The position numbers and the translations under genes were made by a program. The notes under the pieces were generated by a model. That model had not been told where the DNA came from and made no database searches. It was given only the letters and a program-made list of their open reading frames with translations. From Rhynchonema sp. JSB1_4 (lineage: Eukaryota; Nematoda; Chromadorea; Monhysterida; Xyalidae), in NCBI GenBank assembly GCA_030248065.1, contig JASAMV010002802.1, positions 1-24,878 of the forward strand: a stretch of 24,878 nucleotides of DNA, in the 5' to 3' direction. Of this stretch, positions 1 to 9,983 are shown in pieces. The stretch's first letter is position 1. Each line of letters starts with the position of its first letter.

Positions 1-226
1 TTGTTTAATCGCACGTAATTACCGTAGGCTACGCAAGAACACGATGCTGTTGCTGCGTCATATTTTCAAACTGCTTCGCAACGCACACGCGTACGTGTCT
101 GCAGAACGTTGTCATAAAACGGTCTGTAACGATGATCTCATAAAGGCATTCAAGGTCAGAAATTTACTGTTGGTTTGGGGCTGTACATAATACTCAGTTA
201 TTATCAATGATTGTTTCTCTTTTCAG
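1..226. other. unassigned, no feature seen
   Basis: I see no coding frame, RNA gene or repeat here. The last bases form a pyrimidine-rich TTTTCAG tract that could be a 3' splice site for the small open frame that follows. Confidence 0.4.
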
Positions 227-389
227 AAGTCACGGAATGAAGGGTAACATCAAAGATTGCCTTAGAATTCCCCACAACGCAACATTTCGGGCTTATATTA
301 CTGTCGTCAACTCAAATAGTGAACTCTCGTCGGTTCTTGTCGTATTGTCGCCTTACAGCGCAATTGGCCAGTACGATGACGAAAGTTGA
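227..389 (+). CDS. possible terminal exon of an upstream gene
   Basis: A good TTTTCAG acceptor (221-226) is followed by a frame open for 53 codons to a TGA at 387-389; the other two frames close within a few codons. The peptide begins SHGMKGNIKD and ends GQYDDES. I do not recognise it. No AATAAA follows within several hundred bases, which weakens the terminal-exon reading. It could belong to a gene entering from the left, or be chance. Confidence 0.2.
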
Positions 390-968
390 CGATATGAGTA
401 GACGACTGCAATATTAGCCGTATTTCGTAACCACCTATAACATTATTGTGCAGACTTGAATCTCTGTGCCTCACACCGAGGCTCACCGAACTTCTGAAAT
501 TCTACACTTTGCCAACAGCTGACTGACACACATTGGCATGTAACGAAAACGAAAAGTCGCGACACACGCACGCATAGTAGGTACCTGAGCACGTGGGTAT
601 TTAGTGTGCCATGTCGAGAAGAAGCAACTTTTGAAGAATAGTCCACATGTGGGACGTGAGAAGAGACCCGCTCCATCCGCTCATCGTTTTGCTGTTTTTT
701 TGGAAATAGCCAATCCAAGTGACCTCTAGCGCTGCCGTGTGGCCTACTTTCGACGCTGTTTTTCTCCTCAAGCCATCAAGCGTCAAAACAGTTGTTGGCG
801 CAAACATCAGTTTGTGACGGAAAGCAGGAAGCATCAGCCTAAAGCCGCTTAAAAGTGATTTATTGTCCGTGAAGTTACACACAATCAGTCCTTTGAGGAG
901 CGCGCCTGTACCTGGCTGACTTAATGCTGCCGTTTATTGGCGCGGCAGCCATTCAGCGAACTGCAACG
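390..968. promoter_or_regulatory. 5' flank of the Ig-repeat gene
   Basis: No convincing coding frame on either strand; the minus-strand open frames are short, overlap and match nothing I know. An ATTCAG acceptor-like site at 951-956 lies 12 nt before the presumed ATG at 969 and could be a spliced-leader or 5'UTR splice site. This is presumably the promoter side of the gene at 969-9495, but I see no TATA box. Confidence 0.25.
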
Positions 969-1073
969 ATGGAATCTGACCAATCAGCACACTCCCAGCC
1001 TTCGACAACACAATCAGGTGATTCGGTGGAAATTCCGATCGTGTTTGAAGCATCACAGCAACCGGAAGAAACG
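969..1073 (+). other. exon 1 of Ig gene (presumed start codon)
   Basis: ATG at 969-971 in the context CAACGATGG opens 35 codons (MESDQSAHSQ... QQPEET) and ends in phase 0 at ACG|GTAAAC. The peptide is Ser/Gln/Glu-rich, like the next exon. The next frame-compatible exon begins at 1594. An extra exon near 1452-1500 (after CAACCAG) is possible but has no good donor. Confidence 0.5.
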
Positions 1074-4000
1074 GTAAACTCACGTCTATTTGGCACCGCG
1101 TGTCTCATTTTGAGCCTGGTTTTCTGAACTTTGTGGTACGGCATATGTCACTGTGTGCGTTCGCTTTTTTGTTGCTGTGGTTTTGACAGACAATTGAGAG
1201 TTCGTTTGGACAAAAAAACATGAAAACTAACCGCAACCATAATACATATATCTCTTTTTGCTGCCACAGCAATTTTTGGAGCGAAAACGGGGCTTGAAGC
1301 TATTGCGGCATCAGTTGTTTACATATACCTGGATTCAGATATATTTTTGCGAAGCTTATGTAGGTACATATGTACCTCTCGCTTGTTTTTGCCGCCATAA
1401 GTAAGCCACACCCTTGTCCCGGTTCCGCTGAAATATTGCAACCAGCAAAAGCTGAGCTTGAGTCAAAATTCAACGAAACCTCCATACTGTCGAATAATGG
1501 CCACGCATATCTATGGATTTGAACTTAGCATTGTCGTGCGTGAAACAAACAAATATGTATTTTGTGCAAATGGTCCATTTTCCCATATTCTAGTCACCAC
1601 CTCTATCACCAGCGTGTCCCGAGCAATACCCACCGATATCGACCCGACCGATACAGGAATTCGACCCATTCCTTGACACGAGTTCCGAACCAGGACCTGA
1701 CCCTGAATTATCAAGCGAAGAGTCGGGCAGCGATATATCGTGCGATTCGGAAAGTTCGGTGATTCAACGCGCAGAGGCACTTTTGGCCGAAACAGTTGCT
1801 GATTTGTCCCCTGTGCAAGAAGATAGTCAGGCTCAACATTCGAGTGGCTCGGATGCAAGTTTTGGTCTGGAACTTGCTGTAGCCGGATTGATAGTGCAAT
1901 CAGGTCCTGCCGATCAGGGACTGAACCCTAATTTCCAAGGAGGGCCAGAACCGCGTAAAACGAGCTCAACGGTGCACATACAAGAGCCGGAGCAGATATT
2001 GCCGTTTGAGAATCCGCCAGTTCAACCGAACTTCGGGGAGACCAAACAAGCAGCGATACCAGGCGCTGAGATCACAGAACGTGGTGATAATGCTGCGTTG
2101 TTAGACGAAAAAATTCCACCCAATTCTTATGCTGAACCCTCCCTTGAGTCAGAATCCCCAAGTGATATCAAGGTAACCGACCAGGAAGAAGACGAGGAAG
2201 GGAGCGATTCTGAACCAGATTCACACGAAGGGACCCCGGCATCATCAACAACAGAGTCATCAGTCGAACCAAACGCACAGAGTGCAATAAACAGTGAGCC
2301 GGTTATCCCAAGTGCAACAGACCCAAAACAAGACGTCGAACCGATCAGTGCTAAACATCAAGTTGACCAGATCACATCAAATCCGCAACTGCCACCGACT
2401 GAATGTGCCGAAACAAAAATCGAATCCAAGTCAGAATCAAAATTGACAAGTGAAACCGAACAGACAAGCGAAGGTCAACAGGTTGCGTCACCAGTGGCCG
2501 AGCTTGAAAAGCAAATGAAATCCAACGAACAGAACGCACTAGAAGTTCGAAACCCACAAACAAGCGAATCACTGAAGAAAAACGCTGAACCCGATACAAC
2601 CTCCGATGTGAAAACGGACCCTGTTGAAAGCCTAAAGTCTGACGAAGCAAAGACATCAGCTCAGGTTGAAACAGCTGAACCGATGGCCTCCAAATCTCCA
2701 GCACAAGAACCACCTGTTACAACAAATCAGAACGTTTCGCAGAAATCAGCTAATGTGGGCAAAGCCAAGCCTGAAACAGCTAGGGAAGTCGACTCTTCAA
2801 CGGAAAATGTGCAATCTGAGGACAAAATGCTGTTCTTCCAGACAAAGGTTGGAATGCCGACGGATGTTATGGTGCGTGCTGCATTACAGTTGCTCAGCAG
2901 AGCGACCTGATATCATGAATCATGCGGGTAACCGTAAATGCATTGTAGAGTGCTGCTAATGAGGATGATGCCGTGATGCAGCAACAGCATGAGATCGGTC
3001 TACCACCACTCGCAAACAAGCTTGAAACAACTCATGACCAGGTGCCGTTTTTGTAGTGGGTTGCATGGCGTACTGGACCGCATGTCAAATTCGCAGGCAG
3101 CCACCATGATCGGACTAGGACTTCGTACCGAAACGTACGACCAACCGCTAAGGATTACTAGTTCTCGAACACGCTGTGAAACATCAGCCAGTTCGCAAGC
3201 CTCTGACATGTCAAGGCCATAGCATGTGCTGTATAGGTGCCCATGTGCTTCCGTAAACATTGCATAAGCTACTGTAGCTGGTCGGCTCGCCACTGATGTT
3301 TCACGAGGCGACATATCACATCATTTGACGCGGTTTGTGGTATCTTTTAGTATAAAAGTCATACTCAGTCGTACGCTACCGTAGCGCAAGCTTGCCTTCA
3401 AACTTGATATGGGGCGAATCTTGCTTTTCCAATTATAGTCAATGGTGATTCCATTCTACCATAATAAGCAGGCCGAAACTAGAAACATACAAATTCTACA
3501 GATGTCCCCGGCATCCTCTCAACAATCGATTCCGCAACAAGTATCGATCGTGAACAAACCAACCGCCGATCCCCGTGTTGAAGTGAGTCATCTGTCAAAT
3601 TCACCTGTTGTCAACAACACTAACAACAATGCTGCTACCAAGCAACAGGCACGTGTCTTTGTGTCAATCCGTTTGCGTGCTGTTTCACCAAAACACATGC
3701 TTTTTTCTGTCTCCAACGTTATCCACCCGATATATCTATTTTATGTCGAATGTTGCATTTTGATTTTTCAAAGTTACATCGCACCGTTGCAGGATAACCC
3801 TTCTGGCAATGTGGTTTCGTCGCCAGCCCCGACCGAAATTGTTCAGAGATCGAAAACACCGGTAGGTATTTAAATTGTTCAATTTGACGTTCAATCCTAC
3901 CACATCATTGTTCAGAAACGTCGATCGCTCTGATACAGATCTCAACGTTTCTGTTATATTTGCAGGAAAACCCGGCTGGTTCTGTTGCTGCCTCACCAAC

Positions 4001-7000
4001 GCCAACAGAGGCTGCTCCAAAACCAATAGCACAGGTGCACACTATTTTGCATGTGTTCTGCACGTTAGACTATTGCGATGCTTCAACTATTTCACCACAT
4101 GCATTTACAGAAAAAACCAATGGTCGCCACTGGTGCCCCACCAACCCCGACCGAAGTTGTGCAAACACCGAAAGTACCGGTATATTGTTCTTGCGTTGTA
4201 CACGTCAAAAATGCTGATGTTTCAATTTTGAATCAATGTGCAGGAAAAACCAAAAGTCGCCAGTGGCGCCTCACCAGCCAAGACCGATGTTGCTCCAAAT
4301 CCGAAGACACCGGTTTTTTTCTCATTGCTTTTAGACGTCGATCATGGCGACAAACAGTATGTTTGTCGGAACGGAGTAGCTGCACTGGACACACGCTGGT
4401 ATACGATCAATTAATGTTCAACGTTTTGTAACTTTCCATGTCTGGTTACGTGCGGAAATGAATCGTATACCCATGCGTCACTGTTCCAGCTGCCGTATAC
4501 CCCTTTCGAGAAATGTACTGCACATACGGTGCCAAAAACTGCACATACTGCACAAAAGTTTTTGCGTATCTTCAGGAAAAACCGGCTGGTCCTCTGGATG
4601 CTTCACCGACACCGACAGAGGCTGCTCAAAAACCGAAAGCACCGGTATAAAGTCTATTTTGTTCCTTTATGAGCGCGGTGATGTTTCAACTTTTCACACA
4701 TGCATTTGCAGGAAAAAGCAGCGGTCACCACTGTTGCCTCACCAACTCCGACCGAAGTTGTTCAAACACCGAAAGCACAGGTGCAAAATATTTGTTTTGT
4801 TTTGGTCACGTCAATAATGCTGATTTTTCAATTTTGAACAGGAAAAACCGACTGTCGTTGTTGCTGCAGCACCAACTCCTACCGAGGTTGCCCAAAAACC
4901 GGAAACACTGGTAAACATTGCATAGTATTTTGTCATGTGGCGTGTACAGCGCAGGTCAAGCGTGGTGATGTTTCAATTGTTAATCAACATTTGCAGGAAA
5001 AATCGCCTGTGCCTGTTGATGCATCACCAGCCCCGACTGTTCAAAAACCGAAAGCACAGGTGCATAGTATTTTGTTTTTGTTGCATTCACGTTCATTCTG
5101 GTGATGTTCCAAGTTCTGTCTTTCAGGAAAAACCGACTGGTGCATTACCCAACCCAACTGAGGCCGCTCAAAAACCGAAAGTGCCGGTATTTTAATGAGA
5201 TTTTATGATAGGAAAACTGATCATGCCGGTGATTCAACTTTCATCAACATTTGCGCAGGAAAAACCAATGGTTTCGCCGGTCCCGCCGGCCAAGCCTGCT
5301 AAAAAAGCACAGGTACATAATGTAGTTTTGAGATTTATTGTCACGTAAATGTGAAACGTGCAATGAAACATCATGATGTTTCAATGCCTCATTCCGCACT
5401 TTCAGGAAAAACCGACTGTGTCTCTAGCTGCTCCACCAGCCGCGCAGGAGTCTGTTCCAAAACCGAAAGCATCGGTACGTCGTACAGTATTTTGCATGTG
5501 TTGCGTAGGATGCAAGTCATTTGATGACGTTCCAAATTCTTATTGCACTTTTGGCAGGAAAACCCGACCGTCACCTCCATTGGTGCTTCACCGCCCCCGA
5601 TCGAGGCTGATAAAAAACCGAAGCCGCCGGTATTTTGCTCATTGATTAAAAACGTAATGATTATTTCATTCAGCATTTCAAAGACTTTGCTTGCAGGAAA
5701 AGCCGGCTGTCTCTGCTGCTGCTCCACCGGCCACGACGAAGTCTGCTCAAAAACCGAACTTGCTGGTAGGGCATCAACTCGCACATTCCTATCCGGTTGT
5801 CCGGTGTGCCTGCCTGACAGCTTTCTGATGTTTCAGCCAGATGGTACAACCGATAACGCTTCGCCGCCGTCCACTGGAGACACCACATCGATGGAAAATG
5901 CCATCAAAGTAGAACAGAAGCAGGTTGGATTTAAAACATCTGTCTGGGAATTGAAAAATTTGTTTTCTCAAAATTCCTACCACGTGATTTTGATTCCAGC
6001 AATCCGAACTCATAATCGTCCATCCACCGCCCAAAAAACCGATTCGGCAACTAAAATTTCTACCAAACCCAAAACTGGAAATGGGAAGGGGAAATTGGGT
6101 ACGGTTCGGTGCTTTATTGGTAATGCGGAAATCCACACAGACAATAAATTGCGAAAAAAAACAGAACAACTTGCTTTGCTTTGCAGCTCTCTTGCGACAC
6201 TCCGCCCCTGCCTTCAGTCATCAATAAGGAATCGACGCGCAAAAGGGCAGGTATGCCTGACAGTGCACCGAAACAGACAGCTGCTGAACAGAAGATCAAG
6301 CAAGAAACACCAAAGTTGTTGAAGTTGGTGACGAAATTTGTTGATTTTATTTGCAGAACAAATTGTGTTGAATGATCATTTGAAACATCTGCAGAGAACT
6401 ACTGCCCCTAATCAATGTACAACCTCGTAAGCGTGTGCAACTGTGTGTGCAGGCAAGTGGGGCACCACCGCCAACAGTGATATGGATTAAGGTGAGATTG
6501 GAAAATTATGTGCAACTCAGCGTTAGGTGGAACGGAATTCACAGGGCGAGCTGACTATAAAATGTGAAACATCAGCCACCCAGGAACCGCAATTGTTTTG
6601 TTTTGCGTCCAGGGTGCCGTGCAGGCCCCTTGTGGAGCTCAACCTTTAATCTAACCTTTCTACAAATCTTACCGATTTCCAAATCATTTTGCGGTTCGAA
6701 ATTACTAATTTTCAATTCAATATCCCTGAATTTGCAAGGACGGCCGCCGTCTGCAAGATGACGACGAGCGATACGAGTACGTGGTGAATCGTCAGTCGAA
6801 CGAATATCAGCTCGTGATCGGTGAGGCGATGGCCCAAGACACCGGTGTCTATGAATGTCTGATTCGCAATGATTGTGGCGATGTCAGGACCAGGTCGAAT
6901 GGAATACGGGTGCCATGGTTGAATGAAAAATCTTAATCGGAGTTTTTCAGAACCAAATTGTCGGTGGCGATGCCGCAGGCGGCGATACCAACTGGACCGG

Positions 7001-9495
7001 AACCGGGCGATTTTATTGAAGGTCACTGTAATTTTACAAATTCCATTTTATGTGTTTAAAAATTGAGATCATGAGCCATATTCGATTCATAGGTGAACCG
7101 CCACAAATGGCCACAATCGATCGCTTACAACCGATGTTGCTGATGCCAAACGCGGAACGCAGTGTGCACGTGAAATACGGTGGAAATCCAGGTAGAGTCA
7201 GCCGTTTACATAGAGTGTGCTCCGGATCAGAGGTCGCAATCGGGCCGGGTTTGGCCGGCCCGGCCCGAGCCCCCAAATCTCCGGCCCGGCCCGGCCCGGC
7301 CCGACCCGTACCCCCCAAATCTCCGGCCCGGCCCGGCCCGAACACCCAAATTCTCCGGCCCGGCCCGAATTTTTGGCTCAGATTTTAACCCAATTTTTGT
7401 CATAATTTTTGCGATTTTTGAATCTGTTTTTTTTGGTTGAAAATTCATTGTTTTCCATGAAAAAGTCGCCAGATAGACAATACCAATGGTCGCTGGGGGG
7501 TGGGGGTCCCCCCTAGGTACAGTAGGTAGGTAGGTAAGGTAGATGACGCGCCATCCTGGTACAGTAGGTTGCTATTTTTGGCTCAAAATGGTATAAGATC
7601 GATATTTTTCACTCCAAATAATCGAAAAATCGCGAGGGTTTTGGAGCACATTTTCATCTAAATTTAGACATAAAAAATTTTGTTCCCCCCCCCCAAGCTC
7701 GGCCGGTACAATAGGTAGGTTGATTGCAGTTGCAGACCTTTCTGGTGGTACAGTAGGTTGATTGCACGCCTGGGTAGCCACACCACTGGACAATACTGAT
7801 CACTTACTTGCCAAATCCGTCAGAAATTTTAGTATTTTTGACAAAAAAACCCTACTTTTTCAGTAAAATAAGTCACTTCAGAAGCTTCGGGCCGGGGTGC
7901 CCGGCCCGGCCCGGCCCGACCCTCCAAATCTCCGGCCCGGCCCGAGCCAAAAGCCCAAAATCGCGGCCCGGCCCGGCCCGACCTCGGGCCGGCCCGATTG
8001 CGACCTCTGCTCCGGATGTAAATCGATCTGATTCATAGCTTGGAGTCTTCAGCATGTGATGTTTCATTTGTCTCAAGATTTTATGATTTTACAGAACCGA
8101 AAATCCGCTGGTTCGTTGACAAGAGCGAGATTACTAAATCGTCTCGTGGTTACGTGCAACTACAGAAGTCGGGCACAGCAACTTTGTACATCCCGAACGG
8201 TGCCAATCCTCAACAGTGGTTATCGTGTGAAGCATCGAATGAAGGGGGTCGAGCCCTGACTGCCGCCTGCGTCACTTGGAATTGCAGTAAGTGGAACACA
8301 GAGGGGCTTGGCCACTGACTCCTTAGGCAGGGGTATCAAATTGGTGATTGGGCGGGTCTTGATGAGCAAAATAGCCCTTCCCATATACACTAACACGGAA
8401 CTTCACGAAGTTAAAGACAGTGTCATCACTGACTCTCCGGAACGTGGTAATTATATTAAGTTACGCATATGTAGCCAAAGCCAGACCAAACCTACACCGG
8501 AGTGAACCGATCACCAAGTTCGGTACCGGCTACAATGTTTCACGCACTTCAGACCCAAGTGTGCACGTATCCAAAGTGTCCACGCAAACGTCTATCGCCG
8601 GCGCTAGTGCCGCGCAAGTACCCGGTTTCAAGGCGTTGCCCGCCAACCAAGAGGCCAAATCGGCGCACAAATGCAAATTCGAGGCCACAGTCATTGGTGA
8701 CCCGCTGCCGACGGCACAGTGGCTGCATGATGGACAATTGATCACGGCTGACACAAAGGGACACAAGGTTAGTTGGTGTACTGTGGCACCAAACGTAGTT
8801 ATCGGATTGAATCGGATTGGATGTACCTTTGGTCACATGACTTTGAAAAAAGGGTGAAATTTTGCTGTTTTATTGCGCTGGCTGGGGGATTACCGTCCCG
8901 CATGCCCGGTTGCGGGCCCGGGCCCGTATTGATAATTAGGACACTTCGGTCCAGCACTATTTCGCCGATTTCAGCGATTTACATGTTTTAGCCTTCGGAA
9001 TGATCAACTAACACTCGCACTCAAACGGTTAGAAAATGTGCAGGAAACGATTTTGAGCCCTAGGTTAACATGCAATTGCGTAAATCGCCGATATAGTGCT
9101 GGATCGAAGCGTCCCGATACCTTTCATTGATATCAATTCCAGATTTGACTAGCGCGCTCGAAAACGTTGGTTTAGATTCCGCTTTTTCGCTGATTAAAGT
9201 TGAGGCATCAGCCTCGATATGTCACCAATTTTTTTATAAAAAATCAGTTTCGCAGGACAAATTTAAACCCGATCACCAAATTTGACAGCGCGATGTGTTA
9301 AACATCAGCAACCCTCTTCATAAAAAATATTTTTTTTTTACTTTGCAGATGTGGATGCACAAGAACAACGCCATATTGGAGATGGGTTATGTGCGACCAC
9401 AATTTGCCGGTCTGTACACAATCAGAATCTCGAATCAATTTGGTTCTGCCGAAGCGTCCGTCGTTTTAACAGTGCTGCCTGACAAAAAGCTATGA
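969..9495 (+). CDS. muscle-type Ig protein with PEVK-like mini-exon array (DIM-1/titin-related)
   Basis: Inferred exons: 969-1073, 1594-2847, 3502-3582, thirteen mini-exons between 3793 and 5765, 5837-5923, 6000-6098, 6187-6323, 6395-6491, 6739-6893, 6951-7021, 7093-7191, 8095-8286, 8475-8767 and 9349-9495 (TGA). All junction phases match. The product of about 1,230 residues has an acidic disordered N-terminus, a Pro-rich repeat region and three C-terminal I-set Ig domains; there is no signal peptide or membrane segment. Most canonical Ig cysteines are missing, as in intracellular sarcomeric Ig domains. Known from the family: C. elegans DIM-1 has three C-terminal Ig repeats and a long isoform with an extra N-terminal region, which is the closest architecture I can name; a fragment of a titin/twitchin-like gene is the alternative. 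A role at muscle attachment or thin filaments is inference. The ATG at 969 starts a 35-codon first exon but is not certain. Confidence 0.7.
1594..2847 (+). other. exon 2: long acidic disordered region
   Basis: An open frame of 418 codons begins after an ATTCTAG acceptor (stop codon TAG at 1591-1593) and ends at AAG|GTTGGA in phase 0; read-through would stop at 2908-2910. The peptide is dominated by Ser, Glu, Pro, Thr, Gln and Lys, has runs such as QEEDEEGSDSEPDSHEG, and has almost no aromatic residues, which predicts disorder. There are no recognisable domains. The opposite-strand open frame at 2372-2713 is a shadow of this exon. Confidence 0.65.
2848..3501 (+). other. intron 2 of Ig gene with a TATA-like box
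   Basis: No exon could be fitted in these 654 bases. A TATAAAA at 3351-3357 lies about 150 bases before an exon whose first codon is ATG (3502), with another ATG at 3442. An internal promoter for a shorter isoform is possible, but a single AT-rich hexamer is weak evidence. Confidence 0.25.
3502..3582 (+). other. exon 3 of Ig gene
   Basis: After TTCTACAG the frame reads MSPASSQQSI and 17 more residues to GAA|GTGAGTC, a strong donor in phase 0. The same frame stays open and hydrophilic (Asn/Thr/Ser-rich) to 3648, where CAG|GCACGT looks like a GC-AG donor, also in phase 0. Either end, or alternative use of both, is possible. Confidence 0.5.
3793..5765 (+). repeat. tandem array of 13 homologous mini-exons
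   Basis: Exons at 3793-3861, 3966-4034, 4111-4179, 4244-4312, 4576-4644, 4712-4780, 4842-4910, 4997-5059, 5127-5186, 5259-5312, 5406-5474, 5558-5629 and 5697-5765. Most are exactly 69 nt (23 residues); the others are 54, 60, 63 and 72 nt. Every one starts and ends in phase 0, almost always CAG|GAAAA to CCG|GT or CAG|GT. The consensus is EKP, six variable residues, SPTPTE, then two or three residues and QKPKAP or QKPKAQ. The introns between them are also related, sharing a 5' TATTTTG block and a GATGTTTCAA block before the acceptor. The unit that multiplied was therefore exon plus intron (about 135 bp). The peptide resembles PEVK/Pro-rich spring or linker repeats. The intron at 4313-4575 is longer and I find no exon in it. 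Confidence 0.88.
5837..6323 (+). other. linker exons between repeat array and Ig domains
   Basis: Three exons fit: 5837-5923 (29 codons, ends VEQKQ|GTTGGA), 6000-6098 (33 codons, contains HPPPKKPIRQLKF, ends TGG|GTACGG) and 6187-6323 (Lys/Glu/Pro-rich, ends in phase 2). Phase continuity decides the frame of the middle exon; another frame there is open and Lys/Thr-rich but does not fit the phase-0 end of the previous exon. The donor at 6323 (GAA|GTTGGT) was chosen because it supplies phase 2 for the next exon; TTG|GTGACG at 6327 is the better-looking alternative but leaves the wrong phase. Confidence 0.5.
6395..7021 (+). other. Ig domain 1 (exons 6395-6491, 6739-6893, 6951-7021)
   Basis: The joined frame gives a typical I-set domain: PLINVQPRKRVQLCVQASG, then APPPTVIWIK with the core Trp, DG at the exon border, and DTGVYECLIRN with the F-strand Tyr and Cys, then a G strand TRTKLSVAMP restored across the 6893/6951 junction. 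The first cysteine is offset by one residue from the usual position. The phase-2 donor ACCAG|GTCGAA at 6893 is supported because only this join gives a proper G strand. Confidence 0.75.
7228..8009. mobile_element. hAT-like MITE with GGCCCGG arrays, in Ig-2 intron
   Basis: Direct repeats CTCCGGAT at 7220-7227 and 8010-8017 flank an element whose ends are inverted copies of CAGAGGTCGCAATCGGGCC. CAGAG ends, an 8-bp duplication and the pattern nTnnnnAn fit hAT transposons. Both arms are packed with GGCCCGG/CCGGCCC repeats separated by CCAAATCTCCGG. There is no transposase frame; open frames rich in Gly-Pro-Ala-Arg are artefacts of the repeat. A second element is nested inside (7484-7788). Confidence 0.9.
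7484..7788. mobile_element. nested hAT-like MITE
   Basis: GACAATAC occurs directly repeated at 7476-7483 and 7789-7796. Between the copies the ends read CAATGGTCG (left) and, inverted, CAGTGGTGTGG (right), an imperfect CARTGGT terminal repeat. The interior has a G/C homopolymer block and four copies of a GGTACAGTAGGT motif, one with a single change. The duplication is exact; the inverted ends are only partly matched. Confidence 0.7.
8475..9495 (+). other. Ig domain 3 and C-terminus (exons 8475-8767, 9349-9495)
   Basis: A linker is followed by a third I-set domain: AQVPGFKALPANQEAKSAHK, then IGDPLPTAQWLHDGQLI in the first exon, and GYVRPQFAGLYTIRISNQFG plus the G strand ASVVLTVLPD in the last exon. 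Both canonical cysteines are absent (Ala and Ile in their places). The protein ends PDKKL at a TGA (9493-9495). Confidence 0.8.
8930..9142. repeat. imperfect foldback in the Ig-3 intron
   Basis: The segment GGTCCAGCACTATTTCGCCG near 8948-8967 is repeated inverted near 9087-9113, with further matches on both sides (GCGATTTACATG inward, CGATA and ATTGATA outward), giving arms of about 50-60 bases. It lies in the 581-base intron 8768-9348. No clear target-site duplication was found, so this is an old MITE or a palindrome. Confidence 0.6.
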
Positions 9496-9703
9496 CAAAA
9501 AAATGGACAGAGAAAACACTTGACATGATATTTGTTTCAAGCTGTTTATTAATTTTAGCTGCATTTCGCACTAGTGTCTTAACATTATACGATTTCATGC
9601 CTAAAATTCGACATGTACATACTTTCACATGTTTGTTTTCATCGCGAAAGTTACCTGAGCACAAATGTATGTACAATATGACCGGTGTTATCATAAAGTG
9701 TGC

Positions 9704-9714
9704 AATAAAATAAA
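9704..9714 (+). terminator. polyadenylation signals of Ig gene
   Basis: Two overlapping AATAAA hexamers (9704-9709 and 9709-9714) lie about 210 bases after the Ig gene stop codon. They are the best candidate for its 3' end. The preceding 3'UTR shows no other feature. Confidence 0.6.
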
Positions 9715-9983
9715 CACACCATGTATTTATTGCGCGGAATGGTGGATTTTCGTATTCATCATACCGACTTGAATCAACAGAAAAAGCGTACACATGTTTA
9801 CGCAATTTCTAGCGGTAGTGCTCTTTCTTATCTTTGTTGACCAGGCATATGGGCATGTGACTTCTTCGTTCAGCCTTTTCTTGTATCGCATTCTGTTGAC
9901 CAAATCACGAACGTAAACACTTTTCCTGCACTACAGAAAAAAATATCTTGCAATCTCGCCTTATTCGTCTTTCTCCCCACGAC
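9715..9983. promoter_or_regulatory. 5' flank of GNAT copy A
   Basis: The blocks TTCTTATCTTTGTTGAC (about 9826-9842) and CTGTTGACCAAA (about 9893) recur upstream of copy B (about 13883-13900 and 13951), so the promoter side was duplicated with the gene. GCACTACAG ending at 9936 could be a trans-splice or 5'UTR acceptor 47 bases before the ATG. Confidence 0.4.

Larger units (their letters stand above)
7093..8286 (+). other. Ig domain 2 (exons 7093-7191 and 8095-8286)
   Basis: Split by a 903-base intron in phase 1, exactly between GGNP and EPKIRW of the C-strand motif. The join yields VHVKYGGNP-EPKIRWFVD, GTATLYIPN and QQWLSCEASNEGG. The B-strand Cys is replaced by Val; the F-strand Cys is kept. 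The intron is large because a nested transposon sits in it (7228-8009). Confidence 0.8.

Noticed and set aside
2372..2713. 113-codon minus-strand open frame
   Set aside because: It is a shadow opposite the acidic exon, whose plus-strand frame continues for 418 codons with appropriate splice sites.
6001..6098. Alternative Lys/Thr/Ser-rich frame for the exon at 6000-6098
   Set aside because: It looks PEVK-like, but it needs a phase-1 join while the preceding exon ends in phase 0; kept only as an alternative.
7034..7448. Gly/Pro/Ala/Arg-rich open frames on both strands
   Set aside because: They are translations of GGCCCGG repeats in the hAT-like element, open in several frames at once, and conflict with the intron between Ig-2 exons.
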